Below, piece by piece: positions 1-6,157 of a stretch of DNA of 6,398 nucleotides; positions within the stretch are counted from its first letter, which is position 1; every line of letters begins with the position of its first letter. Under the pieces are notes generated by a model. It was not told the origin of the DNA, ran no database searches, and saw only the letters and a program-made list of their open reading frames with translations. This DNA comes from an uncultured Rhodospirillaceae bacterium. GTDB lineage: Bacteria > Pseudomonadota > Alphaproteobacteria > Rhodospirillales > UBA2165. The translations under genes and the position numbers were made by a program. The stretch covers positions 1 to 6,398 of the forward strand of contig CAJWIB010000167.1 of NCBI GenBank assembly GCA_913041095.1, in the 5' to 3' direction.

Positions 1-114
1 GAACAAACTCCTTGGTACGGCAACCTTGGTCAGGCCAAGGGCTTCGTCAAGCTCTCGATAGACAAGCATATCTCCGTCAGTGGTGATCTTGGAACCGTGA
101 AATTCCAACTTTAA
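1..114 (+). CDS. C-terminal fragment of an unrecognised protein
   Basis: Frame 1 is open from the first base to a TAA at 112-114, giving the last 37 residues of a protein that starts outside the window. The fragment ends with ...HISVSGDLGTVKFQL and alternates hydrophobic and polar residues, which suggests beta strands at the C-terminus. There is no recognisable motif, so no family is assigned. Being open from the window edge with ordinary codon choice supports it as a gene end, but 37 codons is short and could be chance. A 14-bp palindrome begins 5 bp after the stop. Confidence 0.45.
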   Translation, partial: EQTPWYGNLGQAKGFVKLSIDKHISVSGDLGTVKFQL

Positions 115-119
115 ACAGT

Positions 120-133
120 GGTCGAAATCGACC
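120..133. repeat. 14-bp near-palindrome after the first gene
   Basis: GGTCGAAATCGACC has 6-bp arms (GGTCGA/TCGACC) around AA. As RNA it would fold as a 5-bp stem with a 4-nt loop. It starts 5 bp after the TAA of the partial gene, where a 3' end structure would be expected, but no T-tract follows (cgtaaagggg), so it is not a canonical intrinsic terminator. It could equally be a protein-binding palindrome or chance. Confidence 0.3.
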
Positions 134-204
134 CGTAAAGGGGACTGTCTGCTTTCACTCGCTGGGTGACACGGAGCGCGTTCGTTCTAATGCGTATATT
201 ACAT

Positions 205-224
205 TGATTCTTAAAGCAGAATCA
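205..224. repeat. 7-bp inverted repeat in the spacer before the MFS gene
   Basis: TGATTCT (205-211) and AGAATCA (218-224) are perfect inverted arms around the 6-nt loop TAAAGC. The site lies 140 bp upstream of the MFS start. It has no T-tract on the plus side. It could be an operator or a hairpin in a leader, but no regulator is indicated and a short AT-rich repeat like this may be coincidental. Confidence 0.3.
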
Positions 225-363
225 GCCAAAAAAATCAGCAATATAACAACCTATCTGGAAAATAGGGGCTTAATTCTGATCTAAGTAAACTGTCACCGAA
301 ATTCTCCAACCTTCCAGTGGGTCGATGCTTGCAACTGGTTAGGTGTTCACGTAAAGCTCGCGG

Positions 364-1614
364 ATGGACAAAGTTAAGAATTCTTCCAGAAACACCAAGA
401 ACGTTATCGTGCTGTCGATTTGTCAGGCGCTGTTTAACTCTGGCCGGACGCTGACCTTCATTGCCGCTTCCCTGGTCTCGATTACAATGCTGGGCGATAA
501 TCTCACTTTTGTGACTGCACCGATAACCATGATGTTAGTCGGCACCGCCGCCAGCACCTTGCCCTCGGCCCTTATCATGCGCCAGCTTGGCCGAAAGTGG
601 GGCTTTGTCATCGGCGCTTTGGTGGGCACAATAGGCAGTGGCGTTGCTGCGCATGCAGTCGCCATTGATAGCTTTATGTTGTTCAATCTTGGCTTATTTT
701 TATTTGGCCTTTATGGTGGCACGGCGCAGCAATACCGCTTCGCCGCTGCTGACGCAGCACCAGAGCACATCAAAGCCAAATCCGTCTCCATTGTTATTTC
801 AATGGGCGTGGTCGGCGCCTTTGTCGGACCGGAAACCACGCTGATGACCAAGAACCTGTTGAGCACCATACCCTTCGAAGGCACGTTCTGGGCGCTTGGT
901 GTTTTCTGCTTTGCCGCTGCGGTAATCGTTCTCGGCATCGATATTCCCAATTTGACTGAAGAAGAGAGCCAAGAAAGTGGTCGTCCGTTGAGCGAGATCG
1001 TTGTTATACCGACTTTTATCGTTGCCTTGGTCGCTGCTCTATTTGGCTATGCTGTAATGAATCTTTTAATGACGGCAACACCGGTGACCATGCGCGTCGA
1101 TGTGTTTGCCGACAATAACATCGCCCGGGTTATTCAGTGGCATGTGGTTGGTATGTTTGCGCCCGGCTTTTTTACCGGCCATTTAATCCGAAAATTTGGC
1201 GTCGTGCGTATCATCGTCATCGGCAGTGCGTTGCTGCTGGGTTCGGTCATGGTGGCTCTCCACGGCAACAACTTTATTAATTTCTTTGCCGCTCTGTTTT
1301 TCCTCGGCGTCGGCTGGAATTTTGCCTTTACCGGCGGCACCGTACTATTAACCGAAGTCCATACGCCGTCGGAACGCGCCAAAGTGCAGGGCATGAACGA
1401 CTTTATTTTATTCACCGGCCTGGCGATATCATCCCTTTCTGCCGGTATGATTTATCATTTCTTTGGCTGGATGTGGGTTAATTTAGCGGCCACGCCACTT
1501 ATTCTGACAGTTCTGTTGTCTGCCATCTGGCTGCGTTCAACCCGGCGTAAAACTCACGCTGCCTATGATGAGGCGGTTGCAGATGAGCAACCTAGTCGTT
1601 CAGAAATTCTCTAA
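364..1614 (+). CDS. MFS transporter, about 12 transmembrane helices
   Basis: This encodes a 416-residue inner-membrane protein of the major facilitator superfamily, probably a secondary transporter driven by an ion gradient; the substrate cannot be read from the sequence. Hydrophobic segments fall at about residues 13-35, 47-68, 79-99, 104-125, 141-160, 173-193, 212-240, 257-275, 281-300, 304-330, 343-366 and 371-391, the usual 6+6 layout with a charged central loop at about 195-211 (TEEESQESGR). A motif A-like loop, RQLGRKWG, lies between helices 2 and 3. AQQYRFAAADAAP after helix 4 resembles a conserved stretch in an alphaproteobacterial MFS subgroup whose function I cannot name. The start is well bounded: an in-frame TAA lies at 352-354 and ATG 364 is the first start after it. 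No clear Shine-Dalgarno sequence precedes it (gtaaagctcgcgg). The tail (about 392-416) is polar. The last 23 bp overlap the convergent hydrolase gene. No terminator is visible after it. Confidence 0.88.
   Translation: MDKVKNSSRNTKNVIVLSICQALFNSGRTLTFIAASLVSITMLGDNLTFVTAPITMMLVGTAASTLPSALIMRQLGRKWGFVIGALVGTIGSGVAAHAVAIDSFMLFNLGLFLFGLYGGTAQQYRFAAADAAPEHIKAKSVSIVISMGVVGAFVGPETTLMTKNLLSTIPFEGTFWALGVFCFAAAVIVLGIDIPNLTEEESQESGRPLSEIVVIPTFIVALVAALFGYAVMNLLMTATPVTMRVDVFADNNIARVIQWHVVGMFAPGFFTGHLIRKFGVVRIIVIGSALLLGSVMVALHGNNFINFFAALFFLGVGWNFAFTGGTVLLTEVHTPSERAKVQGMNDFILFTGLAISSLSAGMIYHFFGWMWVNLAATPLILTVLLSAIWLRSTRRKTHAAYDEAVADEQPSRSEIL
1575..1592. repeat. 6-bp stem-loop where the MFS and hydrolase genes converge
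   Basis: GGTTGC (1575-1580) and GCAACC (1587-1592) are perfect arms around AGATGA. On the minus strand the stem starts at the last base of the hydrolase TAG, so the stem-loop sits right at the 3' end of that gene, inside the MFS coding sequence. No U-tract follows on either strand, so an intrinsic terminator is not supported. It could act as an mRNA 3' end structure, or be coincidental. Confidence 0.3.
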
Positions 1615-2354
1615 CCGCTTGAACAAAGGCTTTCGGATTATCGGCGTGGAGCCAATGTCCGGCATGGGGCAAATCAACCACCGAAGAGTTCGGAAACAAG
1701 CGGTCGATCTCTTCATGATGGGCAGGCTCGACAAAATCTGACTCGGCGCCGGTGATAAATACGGCTGGTTTATCATATGTTGTATCAAATTCGGGAAAAC
1801 CGTGCAGGTCGTTTATACTGGCTTTGAGGCCCGCCAGATTGATCTGCCATATAAAACCGTCGCCCTCGCGCCGCAAATTTTGTAGCAAAAAGGCCCGTAA
1901 CATGCGATCTGAGATTTTTTCCGCCATTTGTACTTCCGCATCATCACGGCTTTTAACGCCAGACAAATCCACCGCAGCCAGCGCTTCAATCACCGCTAGA
2001 TTGTCGTGGTCATACGGTACCGGTGCTATATCGGCGACTATCAAGCCGCCAATTAATTCGCTTTGAGAAAGTGCCAAAGTCATTGCCGTTTTACCGCCCA
2101 TAGAATGGCCGAGCAAAGTACATCCTTGGAGGTCGTGCTGGGTCAAAAAATTTGCCGTTGCCTCGGCCAAACCCTCGTAAGTGACCGTATAAGTCCAGTC
2201 GGAGGCCCCATGATTGGGCAGATCAACCGGTAATAACCAGGTAGGTATCGGCGAGCGCCTTGCCAACCGACGCCCAATTGCGGCCCGAGCCAAACAGCCC
2301 GTGTAAGATGACGAGTGGTTCACCTGCTCCTATCTCAGTAAAAGCAAGCGTCAT
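1592..2354 (-). pseudogene. YbfF-like alpha/beta-fold esterase/hydrolase with a single frameshift
   Basis: The gene reads in two frames. From ATG at 2354 the first frame gives MTLAFTEIGAGEPLVILHGL, then FGSGRNWASV and ADTYLVITG, stopping at TGA 2225-2223. It carries the HGLFG oxyanion-hole region (about residues 18-22). The next frame continues with VDLPNHGASDW to TAG at 1594-1592. Dropping one base near 2231-2237 joins them as ...DTYLVLPVDLPNHG..., 253 residues, the usual length of YbfF-type esterases. In that numbering the nucleophile is Ser84 (GHSMGG), the likely acid Asp108 (VADIAP) and the base His233 (HAGHW), matching the family's triad order and spacing. This is a soluble cytoplasmic serine hydrolase family; the natural substrate is unknown. 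An ATG at 2323 opens the second frame, but that product would start with about 30 out-of-frame residues and lack HGLFG, so I do not accept it. The gene follows ssb by 8 bp and may be co-transcribed with it. The intact core suggests a recent mutation or a sequence error. Confidence 0.8.
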
Positions 2355-2364
2355 CGCTTTTACT
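2337..2364 (-). promoter_or_regulatory. Stem-loop across the ssb stop and hydrolase start
   Basis: AGTAAAAGC (2337-2345) and GCTTTTACT (2356-2364) form a perfect 9-bp inverted repeat around a 10-nt loop. In minus-strand mRNA the outer arm covers part of the ssb TAG (2365-2363) and the hydrolase ATG (2354-2352) falls in the loop. A second, exclusive pairing AAGCG(2346-2350)/CGCTT(2355-2359) would close on the start codon itself. No strong Shine-Dalgarno sequence precedes this ATG, so ribosomes finishing ssb could be needed to open it (translational coupling). The stem is AT-rich and lacks a following U-tract, so a terminator is unlikely. The repeat is observed; the role is inferred. Confidence 0.45.
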
Positions 2365-2842
2365 AGAACGGAATCTCGTCGTCGAGATCATCACCGGCGC
2401 TACCACCCATACTATCATTTGGACCGGAGCCGTAGTCAGGCTCTTGCGAACCTCCACCACCGCCGCTGTAGCCGCCACTGCCGCCATCGCCGCGACCATC
2501 GAGCATGGTTAACTCGCCTTTGAAATTGCCGAGCACGACTTCGGTGGTGTATTTCTCAACGCCGGAATTATCAGTCCATTTGCGGGTTTGCAGAGCCCCT
2601 TCGAGATAAACTTTAGAGCCCTTTTTAAGATATTTTTCGGCAATTTCGGCAAGGTGCTTATTAAAAATAACCACCCGGTGCCATTCAGTTTTCTCACGCC
2701 GCTCACCACTGGCTTTATCGTTCCAGCTTTCCGATGTAGCGACCGATAAATTGGCAATTTTATCGCCATTTTGAGAGAAACGGACTTCCGGATCACGACC
2801 CAGATTGCCGATTAATGTAACTTTGTTCACGCTGCCAGCCAT
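2363..2842 (-). CDS. ssb: Single-stranded DNA-binding protein SSB
   Basis: This encodes a 159-residue SSB, which acts as a homotetramer coating single-stranded DNA in replication, recombination and repair. The OB-fold domain covers about residues 1-112 and opens with SVNKVTLIGNLGRDPE. Trp40, Trp54, Trp89 and Phe60 match the DNA-stacking residues of E. coli SSB (40, 54, 88, 60). The conserved block SGERREKTEWHRVVIFN is present. A glycine-rich flexible linker follows (about 116-150), then the acidic tip DDLDDEIPF, which in this family docks partner enzymes such as PriA, RecO and the Pol III chi subunit. Length and domains are normal. The ATG is preceded by AAAGGGGG (2855-2848), 5 nt away, a plausible ribosome binding site. 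It is transcribed in the same direction as uvrA, 459 bp downstream of it, and is followed after 8 bp by the frameshifted hydrolase. No complete SOS box was seen upstream. Confidence 0.97.
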   Translation of the reverse strand: MAGSVNKVTLIGNLGRDPEVRFSQNGDKIANLSVATSESWNDKASGERREKTEWHRVVIFNKHLAEIAEKYLKKGSKVYLEGALQTRKWTDNSGVEKYTTEVVLGNFKGELTMLDGRGDGGSGGYSGGGGGSQEPDYGSGPNDSMGGSAGDDLDDEIPF

Positions 2843-2855
2843 AGGGGCCCCCTTT
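2843..2855 (-). promoter_or_regulatory. ssb ribosome binding site inside a GC palindrome
   Basis: On the minus strand AAAGGGGG is separated from the ssb ATG by CCCCT. The GGGG (2851-2848) and adjoining CCCC (2847-2844) are self-complementary. They cannot fold as a simple hairpin on one molecule because there is no loop, but the G-run could pair with other C-runs in the leader. It supports ATG 2842 as the start codon. Confidence 0.5.
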
Positions 2856-2910
2856 GATCTTCGTTAGAATGTATGTACCCGACTTTAGGCCCCGGTTCAC
2901 GCCTTAAATC

Positions 2911-2980
2911 GCCTATTGCAGGTTTATGCGGGCCCTAGAGGGGTTTTTTTCTCAACTGAGGGAAATAAATTGCAATAGGC
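2911..2980. repeat. 10-bp perfect inverted repeat, 50-bp spacing, upstream of ssb
   Basis: GCCTATTGCA (2911-2920) and TGCAATAGGC (2971-2980) are exact inverted copies with centres 60 bp apart. Between them lie GGGCCC, CCCTAGAGGGG, seven Ts (2944-2950) and CTCAACTGAG. The pair lies 69-138 bp upstream of the ssb ATG, where promoter and operator sites are expected. It could be a two-site operator, a long-loop RNA hairpin in the leader, or the ends of a small non-autonomous element; no flanking target duplication is visible. A perfect 10-bp match at this distance is unlikely by chance but not decisive. Confidence 0.5.
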
Positions 2981-3020
2981 CGGAAAAAATCCGCGAATCT
3001 CATCACAGAAGTGGTATTTG

Positions 3021-3121
3021 AGATATTTCTTCTAGTCGTATTATTCCAACTAAAAACCAGGTATCCAGATATTTTTAAAAAGTGCCCATTGCATATGCCA
3101 TACCTGCTTCTAGATATTTTT
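3021..3121. repeat. Three direct copies of AGATATTT, spaced 45-46 bp
   Basis: AGATATTT occurs at 3021-3028, 3067-3074 and 3112-3119; the last two extend to AGATATTTTT. Starts are 46 and 45 bp apart. TTCTAG also recurs next to copies one and three. This may be a degenerate tandem duplication or repeated binding sites in an AT-rich spacer. Low sequence complexity makes chance a real alternative. Confidence 0.3.
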
Positions 3122-3142
3122 CATTAAACATGAGGCCGCCAG

Positions 3143-3176
3143 TGCCTGGACCCCGGGTCGTGTCCGGGGTGACGAG
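3143..3176. repeat. Dispersed palindromic repeat of alphaproteobacterial type
   Basis: ACCCCGG (3150-3156) and CCGGGGT (3164-3170) are perfect 7-bp arms around gtcgtgt, flanked by gcctgg on the left and gacgag on the right. This layout (tgcctggaccccggg...ccggggtgacg) resembles a short palindromic repeat that I recall being scattered between genes in many alphaproteobacterial genomes. It would make a strong RNA hairpin, but no T-tract follows, so it is not a classical terminator. The hairpin is directly visible; membership of a dispersed family is from memory of similar sequences. Confidence 0.55.
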
Positions 3177-3228
3177 GGTATTGGTGTGGTTTGTAGCAAG
3201 GTCATTGAAAAATTGGCTTTTAACACCC

Positions 3229-3280
3229 GCGACTGCGAGTCGCCACTAACGCTGCGTAAGCCAAGCTTGCGGAGGCAAGC
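3229..3280 (-). repeat. Two stem-loops downstream of uvrA
   Basis: GCTTGC(3265-3270)/GCAAGC(3275-3280) pairs around GGAG, and GCGACT(3229-3234)/AGTCGC(3238-3243) pairs around GCG. In uvrA mRNA they come 21 and 58 nt after the stop. They are GC-rich and could protect the 3' end or pause transcription. The nearest U-run on the minus strand (3213-3209) is about 15 nt past the second stem, so a standard intrinsic terminator is not established and read-through towards ssb remains possible. Confidence 0.35.
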
Positions 3281-3301
3281 ACCCGGCGTTTGAAGGGTGA
3301 T

Positions 3302-6157
3302 TTATGACGCCTTCTTCCGCTTTTTCTTTTTACTTAGGCCTAAGTGCGGGGCGAGGTACTGGCCGGTATAGCTCTCAGCCACGTCGCAGACATCTTCCGG
3401 TGTACCGGCGGCGACAATGTGGCCGCCCTTGTCGCCACCTTCGGGCCCAAGATCGATGATCCAGTCGGCTATTTTGACGACCTCAAGATTGTGCTCGATA
3501 ACGATCACCGTGTTGCCTTGATCGACCAAAGTCTGCAGCACTTCGATCAGTTTTTTGACATCTTCGAAGTGCAGCCCGGTGGTCGGCTCATCCAGAATGT
3601 AGAGCGTTTTACCGGTGGCACGCCGCGATAATTCCTTGGCCAGCTTAACCCGCTGGGCTTCACCGCCGGACAATGTCGTCGCCTGCTGACCGATATGGAT
3701 GTAGCCGAGCCCGACCTGGAACAGGGTTTTCATTTTATCACGGATCGGCGGCACGGCTTTGAAGAAATCGAGCCCCTCCTCGACGGTCATATCCAATACA
3801 TCGGCGATGGACTTACCGCGGAACATGATCTCCATGGTTTCCCTGTTATAGCGTTTGCCCTGGCAGACATCGCATTGCACATAGACGTCGGGCAAAAAGT
3901 GCATTTCAATCTTGATGACGCCGTCACCCTGGCAGGCTTCACAACGTCCACCTTTGACATTGAACGAGAACCGGCCCGGTTTGTAGCCTCGCGCTTTGGC
4001 TTCCGGCAGCCCGGCGAACCAGTCCCTGATATGAGTAAAGGCACCGGTATAGGTCGCCGGGTTCGAGCGCGGCGTGCGGCCAATTGGCGCTTGATTGATA
4101 TCGACAACTTTATCGAGGAACTCGGTGCCGGACAGCTTATCGTGCTTTCCGGGATGCACGCGCGTGCCGTTAAGCCGACGGGCCAGTGCTTTGTAAAGTG
4201 TCTCAATCACCAGCGAGGATTTGCCACCGCCGGAAACACCGGTGATGCAGGTAAAAGTGCCAAGCGGGAAGTCGATGCTGACATTTTGCAGATTGTTTTC
4301 TTCGGCCCCTGAAATCGACACCTTTTGCCCCTTATGACCGGGGCGGCGTTCCTGAGGTATCTCGATCTGCCGGAAGCCTGTGAGATATTGGCCAGTCAGG
4401 CTCTCGCTCGATTTCATAATGTCGTCGGGTGAGCCGATGGCGATGATCTTGCCACCATGGATGCCTGCTCCGGGGCCAATATCGACCAGGTAATCCGCTG
4501 CCCGCATGGCGTCTTCGTCATGTTCAACGACGATCACCGTATTACCGAGATCACGCAGCCGTTTCAGGGTATCGAGCAGTCGATTATTGTCCCGCTGATG
4601 TAGTCCAATCGACGGTTCGTCCAACACATAGAGCACACCGGTGAGGCCGGAGCCGATCTGCGAGGCGAGGCGGATGCGTTGACTTTCACCGCCGGACAAT
4701 GTGCGTGATGACCGGGCCAGGGTTAGATATTCGAGGCCAACATTGTTGAGGAAACCGAGCCGCTCATTAATCTCCCGCAAAATACGCCGGGCGATCTCAT
4801 TTTGCTTTTTGCTGAGATTTTTGTGCAAGCCGGCAAACCACGACTCGGCATCGCTAATCGATAACCGAGTGATTTCGCTGATATGTTTACCGCCGATTTT
4901 GACGGCGAGGGCTTCCGGTTTAAGACGATAGCCTTCACAAACATCACAGGTCGTTACGGTCTGATACTTCGCTAGGTCCTCCCTTATCCAGGACGAATCG
5001 GTTTCCCGCCAGCGCCGCTCCATATTGGGCACCACCCCTTCAAACGGCTTTTTAATTTCATATTCTTGTTTGCCGTCATCATAGGCGAGCGGTACGATTT
5101 TGCTGCCCGAACCATAGAGAATAATCTCGCGTTGCTTTTTTTTGAGCTTGCGCCAGGGCGTGGTGAGATCAAATTTGAAATGTTTGGCCAGGCTGGCCAA
5201 CGTCTGGTGGTAATATTGCGAGCTCGAATTAGCCCAGAAAGCAATGGCATTCTCGGACAATGCCAGCCGGTTGTCGGGAACGATCAATTCCGGATCAAAA
5301 TACATTTGAGTGCCGAGGCCGTCACAGAACGGGCAGGCACCAAACGGATTATTGAAGGAAAATAACCGGGGCTCGATCTCATCGATAGTAAAGCCACTTT
5401 CAGGGCAGGCGAATTTGGCTGAAAAGGTTGCCCGCTCGCCGGTGTCGGCGTCTTCGGTAAAGGCCAGACCATCAGCCAGATATAACGCCGTCTCAAAACT
5501 ATCGGCGAGGCGCTGGGCGATGTCGTCCCGGATCACCAGGCGGTCGATGACAACTTCAATATCATGCTTGAAATTCTTTTCGAGAGAGGGGGTTTCTTCG
5601 ATCTCATAATGCTCGCCATCAATTTTAACCCGCTGATAGCCTTTCTTGGCTAGCTCCTGCAGCTCTTTGCGGTATTCGCCTTTGCGCCCCCGGGCAATAG
5701 GCGCCAATAAATAGAGGCGGGTGCCTTCTTTCATCTCCAACACCCGGTCAACCATCTGCGACACCGTCTGGGCTTCGATGGGCAGGCCGGTGGCGGGCGA
5801 GTAGGGAATGCCAATGCGGGCGAACATTAGCCGCATATAATCGTAGATTTCGGTCACCGTGCCGACGGTTGAGCGAGGATTGCGGCTGGTGGTTTTTTGC
5901 TCAATCGAGATCGCCGGTGACAGGCCTTCGATGGAATCGACATCCGGCTTCTGCATCAGTTCGAGAAATTGGCGGGCATAGGCGCTGAGGCTTTCGACAT
6001 AACGGCGCTGGCCTTCGGCATAAATCGTATCAAAGGCGAGCGACGACTTGCCCGAGCCCGACAGACCTGTGATTATAGTCAAGGAGTCGCGCGGGATCGA
6101 GACATCAACATTCTTTAAATTGTGCTCGCGGGCACCGGTGATTTTAATCTCTGCCAT
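3302..6157 (-). CDS. uvrA: Excinuclease ABC subunit A, UvrA
   Basis: This encodes a complete 951-residue UvrA (E. coli 940), the dimeric DNA-damage sensor of nucleotide excision repair that loads UvrB. It is a double ABC ATPase. Walker A 1 is GLSGSGKSS (31-39, Lys37) and Walker A 2 is GVSGGGKSS (640-648, Lys646). ABC signatures LSGGE are at 487-491 and 829-833, Walker B motifs LDEPS at 512-516 and LDEPT at 855-859, and switch histidines at His545 and His889. The C-terminal zinc module is intact (Cys739, 742, 762, 765). A further CxxC is at 404/407. The first zinc module has Cys251, 275 and 278 but Ser254 where E. coli UvrA has a cysteine, which I recall as common in Alphaproteobacteria. The tail (SKKKKRKKAS) is strongly basic. 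The start MAEIKITGAREHNL fits family alignments; no clear Shine-Dalgarno sequence precedes ATG 6157. The stop is TAA at 3304-3302. Confidence 0.98.
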   Translation of the reverse strand: MAEIKITGAREHNLKNVDVSIPRDSLTIITGLSGSGKSSLAFDTIYAEGQRRYVESLSAYARQFLELMQKPDVDSIEGLSPAISIEQKTTSRNPRSTVGTVTEIYDYMRLMFARIGIPYSPATGLPIEAQTVSQMVDRVLEMKEGTRLYLLAPIARGRKGEYRKELQELAKKGYQRVKIDGEHYEIEETPSLEKNFKHDIEVVIDRLVIRDDIAQRLADSFETALYLADGLAFTEDADTGERATFSAKFACPESGFTIDEIEPRLFSFNNPFGACPFCDGLGTQMYFDPELIVPDNRLALSENAIAFWANSSSQYYHQTLASLAKHFKFDLTTPWRKLKKKQREIILYGSGSKIVPLAYDDGKQEYEIKKPFEGVVPNMERRWRETDSSWIREDLAKYQTVTTCDVCEGYRLKPEALAVKIGGKHISEITRLSISDAESWFAGLHKNLSKKQNEIARRILREINERLGFLNNVGLEYLTLARSSRTLSGGESQRIRLASQIGSGLTGVLYVLDEPSIGLHQRDNNRLLDTLKRLRDLGNTVIVVEHDEDAMRAADYLVDIGPGAGIHGGKIIAIGSPDDIMKSSESLTGQYLTGFRQIEIPQERRPGHKGQKVSISGAEENNLQNVSIDFPLGTFTCITGVSGGGKSSLVIETLYKALARRLNGTRVHPGKHDKLSGTEFLDKVVDINQAPIGRTPRSNPATYTGAFTHIRDWFAGLPEAKARGYKPGRFSFNVKGGRCEACQGDGVIKIEMHFLPDVYVQCDVCQGKRYNRETMEIMFRGKSIADVLDMTVEEGLDFFKAVPPIRDKMKTLFQVGLGYIHIGQQATTLSGGEAQRVKLAKELSRRATGKTLYILDEPTTGLHFEDVKKLIEVLQTLVDQGNTVIVIEHNLEVVKIADWIIDLGPEGGDKGGHIVAAGTPEDVCDVAESYTGQYLAPHLGLSKKKKRKKAS

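Larger units (their letters stand above)
2843..3301. other. uvrA-ssb spacer, 459 bp, no gene seen
   Basis: No convincing coding frame is present on either strand. The part next to ssb (about 2870-2990) should hold the ssb promoter, but no clear -35/-10 pair could be picked by eye. It contains an imperfect hairpin TTTAGGC(2884-2890)/GCCTTAAA(2901-2908), a 10-bp inverted repeat (2911-2980), a T7 tract (2944-2950) and a small hairpin CGGA(2981-2984)/TCCG(2990-2993). The middle (3000-3130) is AT-rich with three copies of AGATATTT and the palindrome GCATATGC (3091-3098). The part next to the uvrA stop (3143-3300) is GC-rich, with a dispersed-repeat-like hairpin and two short stem-loops. Confidence 0.7.

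Noticed and set aside
87..284. Open frame 3 of 66 codons ending TAA 282-284 (C-terminal ...ENRGLILI)
   Set aside because: It has no ATG or plausible start with a ribosome binding site, overlaps the end of the partial gene in another frame, and matches no family I recognise. Its length is compatible with chance.
1592..2323. Hydrolase as an intact 243-residue gene from ATG 2323
   Set aside because: The first ~30 residues are out of frame with the family, and the genuine N-terminus with HGLFG is read in the other frame from ATG 2354.
2260..2523. 87-residue plus-strand open frame
   Set aside because: Antisense to the hydrolase N-terminus and the ssb tail; the Arg/His-rich product reflects the reverse of glycine- and acid-rich codons.
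2895..2909. SOS box upstream of ssb
   Set aside because: GTTC at 2895-2898 is followed after 7 bases by AAAT, not GTTC.
2933..2950. Intrinsic terminator on the plus strand (CCCTAGAGGGG followed by T7)
   Set aside because: The stem is only 3-4 bp and no plus-strand gene leads into it; the nearest plus-strand gene ends at 1614.
3695..4312. 205-residue plus-strand open frame
   Set aside because: It lies wholly antisense to the well-supported uvrA, over the conserved C-terminal ATPase and zinc module; it is a codon-bias shadow with no recognisable motif.
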